DNA from: Gammaproteobacteria bacterium
GTDB taxonomy: Bacteria > Pseudomonadota > Gammaproteobacteria > UBA6429
Length of the DNA: 21,302 nt
Reading direction: 5' to 3'
NCBI GenBank assembly: GCA_030635835.1
Contig: DAOVYB010000005.1
Coordinates: forward strand, 1 to 21,302
The notes under the pieces were generated by a model. It was not told the origin of the DNA. It ran no database searches and saw only the letters and a program-made list of their open reading frames with translations. The position numbers and the translations under genes were made by a program. Shown piece by piece: positions 16,782-21,302 of this stretch (the first letter of the stretch is position 1; each line of letters opens with the position of its first letter).

Positions 16782-18440
16782 TTAAGTTTTCTCAGTATTA
16801 TTATTTTCAAAAAGGGTATAAGTATTTTTCCCTTTATTCTTTGATTGATACATAGCGATATCTGCCTGCTTCAAGAGCTCATCGGGATCAGTACCATTTT
16901 GAGGATAGAGGCTGATTCCTATACTGGCAGTAACAGAGCAATTATGACCATCAATATCAATGGGCTGATTTATTGAATCAATAATCTTTTCTGCAACATT
17001 GGGTACAAATTTAACTTCTTTGACTGCATGTAATATAACGGAAAACTCATCGCCACCAAGGCGTGCAATGGTATCTTCCTCACGTAAGCATTCCATTAAA
17101 CATTTAGCGACTTTTTGCAGCAATTTATCCCCGGTGTCATGACCAAACTGGTCATTAATTTCCTTAAAACCATCAAGATCAATAAACAAGATAGCAAGTT
17201 TGCAGTCATGTCGTTTTGCCTGAGTAAGATTATATTTTAATCTGTCAAACAGCATATAGCGGTTTGCCAGACCGGTTAAGGCATCATAATTGGCTTGTTG
17301 TGATAATTTAATATTAGCCTGTGCCAGTTCTTCCGTACGTTGCTTTACTCGTTGCTCTAAATCATTTTGTCTTTGTATTAGTTGCAGCTCATTTTCTTTT
17401 CTTTCGCTGACATTATGAATTATTCCCATGAATAATGGTGGGGTTACATGGGAAATTTTTGAAACTGAAATATCTGCAAAGAAAGTTGTATTATCCCTAC
17501 GTTTAACAATGACCTCACGCCCCATACCTATAATGGCGCTTTTACCTGTTTGCATATAGTTGTGCATGTATTGATCATGATGCGATTTATCAGCTGATGT
17601 CATAAGTAAATTAATACTTTGTCCGATAATTTCATCTTTTGAATAGCCAAAATCTTTTTCGGCTGCTTTATTGAATTCGGTAATGAGACCACGGTGATCT
17701 ATAATAATGACACTATCAATCATCATGTCACGAATATTACGTTCTCTGCTTTCACTATTTTTAACTTTCTTAAATGAAGTTTTTAATGCATGAATAAAGT
17801 GTTGTGTATTTTTATAATAGATTCCCGCGATTATTATAATTGCAAGTATGATAGAAAGGGTTAATACAAGAGTAATGAGTCTGTTGTTGTGTAATTGAAC
17901 AGCCGAATCATGGTGTGAATGACGACCTTTATTATTTAGGTAAAGACTGATAGATTTTAGTGTATCGAGTACATTTTCCTGGCTGGCAATAATGTCGGAT
18001 ATTAAACGTTTAGCCTGATGATCATCTCCTTCAATTAGAAGTTGTGCCAGTTCATTTTGTTTTGTTGCCGTTAATAAAGAAAATTGCCGTTGTTTATCAA
18101 GTAAGAATTTTTCTTTTTTATCGTTGTTGAGTGCTAGTAATTTTTCCCGGCTGGCCAAAAAATGACTGCCATGTTTGCGTAGCTTTAAATACAACTCGTC
18201 CCGCTTAAAAGAGTCTGAGCTAAGAATCATCGATTGTAAAATAAGAGTACGGCGTGAGGCATGAAAGAGCATTTCAGAAAGAAGTATATTTTTTGTATTA
18301 TGGTTATTCACCATAATGTGCATATTTTTTTCCATGCTTGATGATTGATTCAAGGAAAAATATAGCGTCAGCAGAATTAGAAAAATAACAAGGCCAAAAC
18401 TAAAGTAGATACTTTGCTTTGGTTTAAGTTTGAATTTCAT
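16782..18440 (-). CDS. Membrane diguanylate cyclase with FixL/DosP-like PAS domain (copy 1)
   Basis: A 552-residue signalling protein predicted to make cyclic di-GMP. Order: membrane helix about 11-30, helical periplasmic sensor 31-187, membrane helix about 188-208, PAS domain about 233-348, a coiled coil 350-380, and a GGDEF domain 383-545. The active site GGDEF is at 462-466, the metal-binding FIDLDGF at 419-425, and the inhibitory I-site RxxD is R453-D456, so it should be active and product-inhibited. The PAS domain has H288 in a HHDQY stretch and R308 in GMGRE, 20 residues apart, the same pair that binds heme and oxygen in FixL and DosP. Heme binding is inferred from these positions only. 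It is a tandem paralogue of the next gene, 129 bases away. No EAL or PilZ gene is nearby. Confidence 0.93.
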   Translation of the reverse strand: MKFKLKPKQSIYFSFGLVIFLILLTLYFSLNQSSSMEKNMHIMVNNHNTKNILLSEMLFHASRRTLILQSMILSSDSFKRDELYLKLRKHGSHFLASREKLLALNNDKKEKFLLDKQRQFSLLTATKQNELAQLLIEGDDHQAKRLISDIIASQENVLDTLKSISLYLNNKGRHSHHDSAVQLHNNRLITLVLTLSIILAIIIIAGIYYKNTQHFIHALKTSFKKVKNSESRERNIRDMMIDSVIIIDHRGLITEFNKAAEKDFGYSKDEIIGQSINLLMTSADKSHHDQYMHNYMQTGKSAIIGMGREVIVKRRDNTTFFADISVSKISHVTPPLFMGIIHNVSERKENELQLIQRQNDLEQRVKQRTEELAQANIKLSQQANYDALTGLANRYMLFDRLKYNLTQAKRHDCKLAILFIDLDGFKEINDQFGHDTGDKLLQKVAKCLMECLREEDTIARLGGDEFSVILHAVKEVKFVPNVAEKIIDSINQPIDIDGHNCSVTASIGISLYPQNGTDPDELLKQADIAMYQSKNKGKNTYTLFENNNTEKT

Positions 18441-18569
18441 AATAACAGGTGTATTTACGATATAATTGTAAACTATTATATCGGCATAAAAATTACTACC
18501 TTTAATAAAAAAGTGGAAAAAATACTGTTTATTTGAATGAGTGTATAATTCAGCTAAGCCAGGAAATAC

Positions 18570-20219
18570 TTAATTAAGCATTTCTGTAAAGAAAGTATAT
18601 GTATTTTTCCCCTTATTTTTTGATTGATACATGGCGGCATCAGCCTGGTTTAAAAGTTCTTCGGGATCAGTATCATCATGAGGATAAATGCTAATTCCGA
18701 TACTGGCACCAACAGTATCTGCGTTATTATTAAAATCAGAGCACTGATTAACTGCAGCAATAATTTTTTCTGCAACTTTTGGAATGAATTTAACTTCAAA
18801 AACAGCATTTAAAATGATGGCAAATTCATCTCCACCTATACGAGCTACGGTATCAACTTCACGTAAACATCCGCTTAAATTTGTTGCTATTTTTTGAAGT
18901 AGCTTATCTCCGGCATTATGACCATAGGTATCATTAATATTTTTGAAGCCATCTAAATCAATAAATAACACTGCGACGTTATATTTATTACGTTTAGACA
19001 GAGCAATATTATGTTTTAATTTTTCAAAGAACAGATAACGATTTGCAAGTCCGGTTAATGCATCATAGTTAGCTTGTTTAGAGAGTTTGAGATTTGCATG
19101 GGCCAGCTCTTCGGTTCTTTGTTCTACGCGTTTTTCCAAATCATGGTGTGCTTTTTGTAATTGAATTTCATTGGTTTTTCTTTCACTGATATCATGTAAA
19201 GTGCCGACAAAAAAAGTATCCCCCTTAAATTCAAACTTACTTACTGCAAGTTCAGCATGAAAAGTTGTTCCATCTTTACGTTTTGCGATAGTCTCTCTGC
19301 CCAAGCCTATAATTTTAGCTTTTCCGCTATGCTTATAGTTTTCAAGGTATTTATCATGTTGTTCCTGATCGGGTGAAGGCATAAGCATTTTAATGTTTTT
19401 ATCTATAACTTCTTCATATGAATAAGCAAATGCCTGTTCAGCAGCTTTATTGAAGTCTTTTATAATGCCTTTATCATTAATGACAATGACGCTATCAAGT
19501 AAGACATCACGAATAGTACGTTCACGTAACTCTTTATAAAGGATTTCTTTGTAGGAGTGTTTAATTGAAACAACTGATGCTTTTATATTGCGATAGACAA
19601 ATCCAGCAATACTGATAATGATAAAAATAATAATGACAGTGAGTAATAGGCCAACAATGTTGGTTGATTGAAGTCGATCGATTGACTTTTGTTTTGTTGA
19701 GAGAAGTTTTTTGTGTTGATAATCATTAATTTCTTTTAGTAAATTTACAGATTTTCTCTGCATAGTTATTACTTCAGATAGTATACGTTTAGCTTTCTGG
19801 TCTTTAAATTTAATCAGAAGTTGTGCAGCTTGATTCTGTTTGTTATCAACGATTTGATTATATTCGTGATGTTTTGTTATGAGTTCCTTTTCCTTATCAC
19901 TAAGAGGTAATGCAACAAATTTTTTAATTATTGAATCAAACATACCATTATGTTTAAGTAATGACTGATACAAATTATTTCGTTTAACCGGATCGTTGCT
20001 TAAGGCTATCGATTGTAGAACAATGGCATGATGTTTGGCATGAATTATCATGTCATTAACTAGACGACTTTTGACACTATGATTGTTTACGATTTCTTGT
20101 ATGTTCTTTGTCAGTGTGGATGACTGTGACAGAGTAAATGATACGATCAGCAGAATCAGCAGGATTACAGCGCCAAAACTAAGATAAACACTTTTTTTTG
20201 TAGTAAATTTTATTTTCAT
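18570..20219 (-). CDS. Membrane diguanylate cyclase with FixL/DosP-like PAS domain (copy 2)
   Basis: A 549-residue paralogue of the gene at 16782, with the same order: membrane helix, helical periplasmic sensor, membrane helix, PAS, coiled coil, GGDEF. The ATG at 20219 is chosen over an in-frame TTG at 20225 because it aligns residue for residue with the start of copy 1 (MKIKFTTKKSVYLSF against MKFKLKPKQSIYFSF). With that start the key positions coincide in both copies: H288 and R308 of the PAS domain, I-site R453-D456 and GGDEF 462-466. Its PAS is closer to FixL, with LMPSP, the EQHDKY stretch around H288, GLGRE and KRKDGTTF. The periplasmic sensors differ more, suggesting different input signals with the same cytoplasmic logic. 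It is transcribed away from the membrane-protein gene at 20412. Confidence 0.93.
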   Translation of the reverse strand: MKIKFTTKKSVYLSFGAVILLILLIVSFTLSQSSTLTKNIQEIVNNHSVKSRLVNDMIIHAKHHAIVLQSIALSNDPVKRNNLYQSLLKHNGMFDSIIKKFVALPLSDKEKELITKHHEYNQIVDNKQNQAAQLLIKFKDQKAKRILSEVITMQRKSVNLLKEINDYQHKKLLSTKQKSIDRLQSTNIVGLLLTVIIIFIIISIAGFVYRNIKASVVSIKHSYKEILYKELRERTIRDVLLDSVIVINDKGIIKDFNKAAEQAFAYSYEEVIDKNIKMLMPSPDQEQHDKYLENYKHSGKAKIIGLGRETIAKRKDGTTFHAELAVSKFEFKGDTFFVGTLHDISERKTNEIQLQKAHHDLEKRVEQRTEELAHANLKLSKQANYDALTGLANRYLFFEKLKHNIALSKRNKYNVAVLFIDLDGFKNINDTYGHNAGDKLLQKIATNLSGCLREVDTVARIGGDEFAIILNAVFEVKFIPKVAEKIIAAVNQCSDFNNNADTVGASIGISIYPHDDTDPEELLNQADAAMYQSKNKGKNTYTFFTEMLN

Positions 20220-20411
20220 TTCCAAATATTTAGAGATTTTTGTAAAGTAGAGTCTAATTATCGGTTAACAAAGAATTTCCTTTATACTGAGTCTTTATAA
20301 ATGTGAGAATTGTTACAATAATTTAAACTTTAGCAGGGTTAAAACGAAAGGGTTGGATAATAACCATACAATATTTACAGGTTATGGGTTTTTACGATTA
20401 AGGAGAAAATT

Positions 20412-20969
20412 ATGATTGGCAAAAAAAATATTGTTTTTGGTTTTATATTTTTAGCATTTACCGCTTCATTAGGTGCGATGATGGTAGAAATGTATGAGGA
20501 ATATGGTGCCGTAGCGGGTGAAAAACAAACGAGTCTTGGGCGATTAGCGCAATTAAAAACAGATGGTTTTGAAGAAGAGCTTGAAGCCTTAACGGCAAAA
20601 CAAATTGCGATGGCTAATACCGATGGCATATTAAGTATTAGTAAGTTAAATAATGTTGAATTTGGAATTGATTTCATCAAAGGTGGTCCACATGCCCATG
20701 GCAATCTTGAAGCATTATTGAATATTATTGCTGGTTTTATTCTCTGTTTTGTATCAATTACCGTCTGGCAAAAACAACTAATAAGCTGGGGCTTTATATT
20801 AGGGACAATTTTACACGCTGGTATGATGGTTTTAGAGCGCGTATTTGATATGAGCTGGGCCGGACAAATATTGCAAACAGGAATAGGCCCTATTTTAATT
20901 TTAGTTTCGTTATTTTTAACCGGGCTCGCAGTTGCGGTGGGTTTTAAAACAGAAATGATTAAAGATTGA
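20412..20969 (+). CDS. Unrecognised four-helix membrane protein
   Basis: A 185-residue protein with an AAGGAGA ribosome binding site eight bases before the ATG. The first helix (about 6-24) is followed by a mostly charged extracytoplasmic or cytoplasmic segment (25-92), and then by three helices (about 100-117, 122-141, 155-177) and a short charged tail. Three His stand at or near helix ends: H94 and H96 in GGPHAHGN and H135 in ILHAGM. Such His can bind metal or heme, but nothing else shows this. I do not recognise the family. A broken second copy of its 3' end lies 269 bases downstream, so the gene has been duplicated. A REP palindrome starts eight bases after the stop. The opposite-strand open frame over the same region is treated as a shadow. 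Confidence 0.88.
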   Translation: MIGKKNIVFGFIFLAFTASLGAMMVEMYEEYGAVAGEKQTSLGRLAQLKTDGFEEELEALTAKQIAMANTDGILSISKLNNVEFGIDFIKGGPHAHGNLEALLNIIAGFILCFVSITVWQKQLISWGFILGTILHAGMMVLERVFDMSWAGQILQTGIGPILILVSLFLTGLAVAVGFKTEMIKD

Positions 20970-20977
20970 AGAAAAAA

Positions 20978-21013
20978 TGTAGGTCGGCCTGAAGGCCGAC
21001 GCCGCGGCATGTT
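20978..21013 (+). repeat. REP palindrome 1 (GTAG head, plus orientation)
   Basis: A TGTAGG head is followed by a perfect 8-bp hairpin GTCGGCCT/AGGCCGAC (20983-21000) and a GC-rich tail. A GTAG head next to an imperfect palindrome is the hallmark of REP elements mobilised by RAYT transposases. It starts eight bases after the stop of the membrane-protein gene and could also act as its mRNA 3' end. Bases 20980-21019 match 21241-21280 at 35 of 40 positions. Confidence 0.85.
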
Positions 21014-21101
21014 ATTACCACTTACTATTTATTAACCGGTTAAATAATTATTATTAATTTAAATATCTTGATAATAATTTAATAACTCTGGTTTATTATA
21101 G

Positions 21102-21132
21102 CGCTGCGTCGGCCTAAAGAGCCGACCTACAT
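21102..21132 (-). repeat. REP palindrome 2 (inverted copy)
   Basis: Read on the minus strand this is TGTAGGTCGGC, a short loop, then GCCGACGCAGCG, the same element as copies 1 and 3 in opposite orientation. Its loop is longer than in the other copies. With copy 1 it makes a 155-base inverted pair (20978-21132) with both GTAG heads outward, the layout of a REPIN or BIME. The spacer is AT-rich and contains the 12-bp palindrome TTAACCGGTTAA (21032-21043). Confidence 0.82.
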
Positions 21133-21154
21133 AAAAGCTTTGGAATCATAATTT

Positions 21155-21238
21155 TTATGTGAAAACTTTACCTGGACTGTATTTTTTATGGGGATAGCCG
21201 CAACGGTGGGTTTTAAAACTGAAGTGGTTAAAGATTAA
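21155..21238 (+). pseudogene. Remnant of a second copy of the membrane-protein gene (3' end only)
   Basis: The last codons read GIAATVGFKTEVVKD and then stop, against GLAVAVGFKTEMIKD and stop at the end of the gene at 20412. Over the last 42 bases 34 are identical. Weak similarity may reach a few codons further up (TVFFMGIA against SLFLTGLA), but an in-frame TAA near 21150 and the REP insertion upstream show that the rest is gone. A REP copy follows the stop directly, as at the intact gene. Confidence 0.8.
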
Positions 21239-21280
21239 TGTAGGTCGGCCTTCAGGCCGACGCTGCGGTATGCTATTACC
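21239..21280 (+). repeat. REP palindrome 3 (GTAG head, plus orientation)
   Basis: Same element as copy 1: TGTAGGTCGGCC, a short loop, GGCCGACG, then a shared tail reaching TATTACC. It follows the broken gene copy immediately and is 35 of 40 identical to copy 1 over 21241-21280. The sequence after it (21281-21302) is cut by the window edge, so its inverted partner, if any, is not visible. Confidence 0.84.
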
Positions 21281-21302
21281 GCTAACTTGTTAGCTTCTAC
21301 AA

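Noticed and set aside
20281..20400. A sigma-70 promoter for the membrane-protein gene
   Set aside because: TACAAT boxes are present, but no -35 box at acceptable spacing could be matched; the AT-rich background makes weak matches meaningless.
20375..21010. A 211-residue open frame on the minus strand opposite the membrane-protein gene
   Set aside because: It covers the plus-strand gene, which has a strong ribosome binding site, membrane-protein composition and a duplicated C-terminal end. The minus-strand frame runs into the REP element and has no visible start signal.
20978..21280. Three similar repeats that might be a CRISPR array
   Set aside because: The repeats are palindromic, one is inverted, the spacing is irregular and one interval contains a gene remnant; they fit REP elements.

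Overview
The window comes from an AT-rich gammaproteobacterium. The main supports are a canonical TypA/BipA GTPase, a NifJ-type pyruvate:ferredoxin oxidoreductase, a YchJ protein, TRAP transport, outer-membrane lipoproteins and GTAG-headed REP palindromes. The genus cannot be told from the sequence. An oxygen-sensitive pyruvate oxidoreductase next to two diguanylate cyclases with FixL/DosP-like PAS domains suggests an organism that meets changing or low oxygen; this is inference.

Layout. Positions 1-708 hold the N-terminal 236 codons of an unrecognised protein that runs off the left edge on the minus strand. A non-coding stretch follows (709-1015) with an 8-bp inverted repeat and a small palindrome-ended segment. 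From 1016 to 12564 everything is on the minus strand: an MscS/MscK-type mechanosensitive channel; a dihydroorotate-dehydrogenase-like flavoprotein coupled by an ATGA overlap to nifJ; and a transport operon in the order TatT-like lipoprotein, dctP, dctQ, dctM, ychJ. Divergent from that operon is an orphan OmpR/PhoB-type response regulator (12792-13487, plus). Convergent to the regulator lies a small helical protein with a CheZ-like DxxxQ motif (13501-14025, minus). Then come typA (14246-16063, plus), a bidirectional terminator, an unrecognised lipoprotein (minus), two tandem paralogous membrane PAS-GGDEF proteins (minus), and a small four-helix membrane protein (20412-20969, plus). The right end carries REP palindromes and a broken second copy of the last gene's 3' end.

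How the parts may work together. The lipoprotein-dctPQM set matches the TPR-protein-associated TRAP transporter (TPAT) layout. Its binding protein has Trp where classical TRAP binding proteins carry the carboxylate-binding Arg, so its ligand may not be an ordinary organic acid. NifJ converts pyruvate to acetyl-CoA and reduces ferredoxin or flavodoxin; the coupled flavoprotein lacks the catalytic Cys/Ser loop of true dihydroorotate dehydrogenases and is probably a redox partner or an enzyme of unknown substrate. The response regulator and the DxxxQ protein could form a small phospho-signalling pair. The two cyclases probably make cyclic di-GMP in response to a gas or redox signal; both keep the His and Arg, 20 residues apart, that bind heme and oxygen in FixL and DosP.

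No tRNA, rRNA, CRISPR array, transposase or phage gene was seen. All family calls come from reading the translated sequence; no database search was run.
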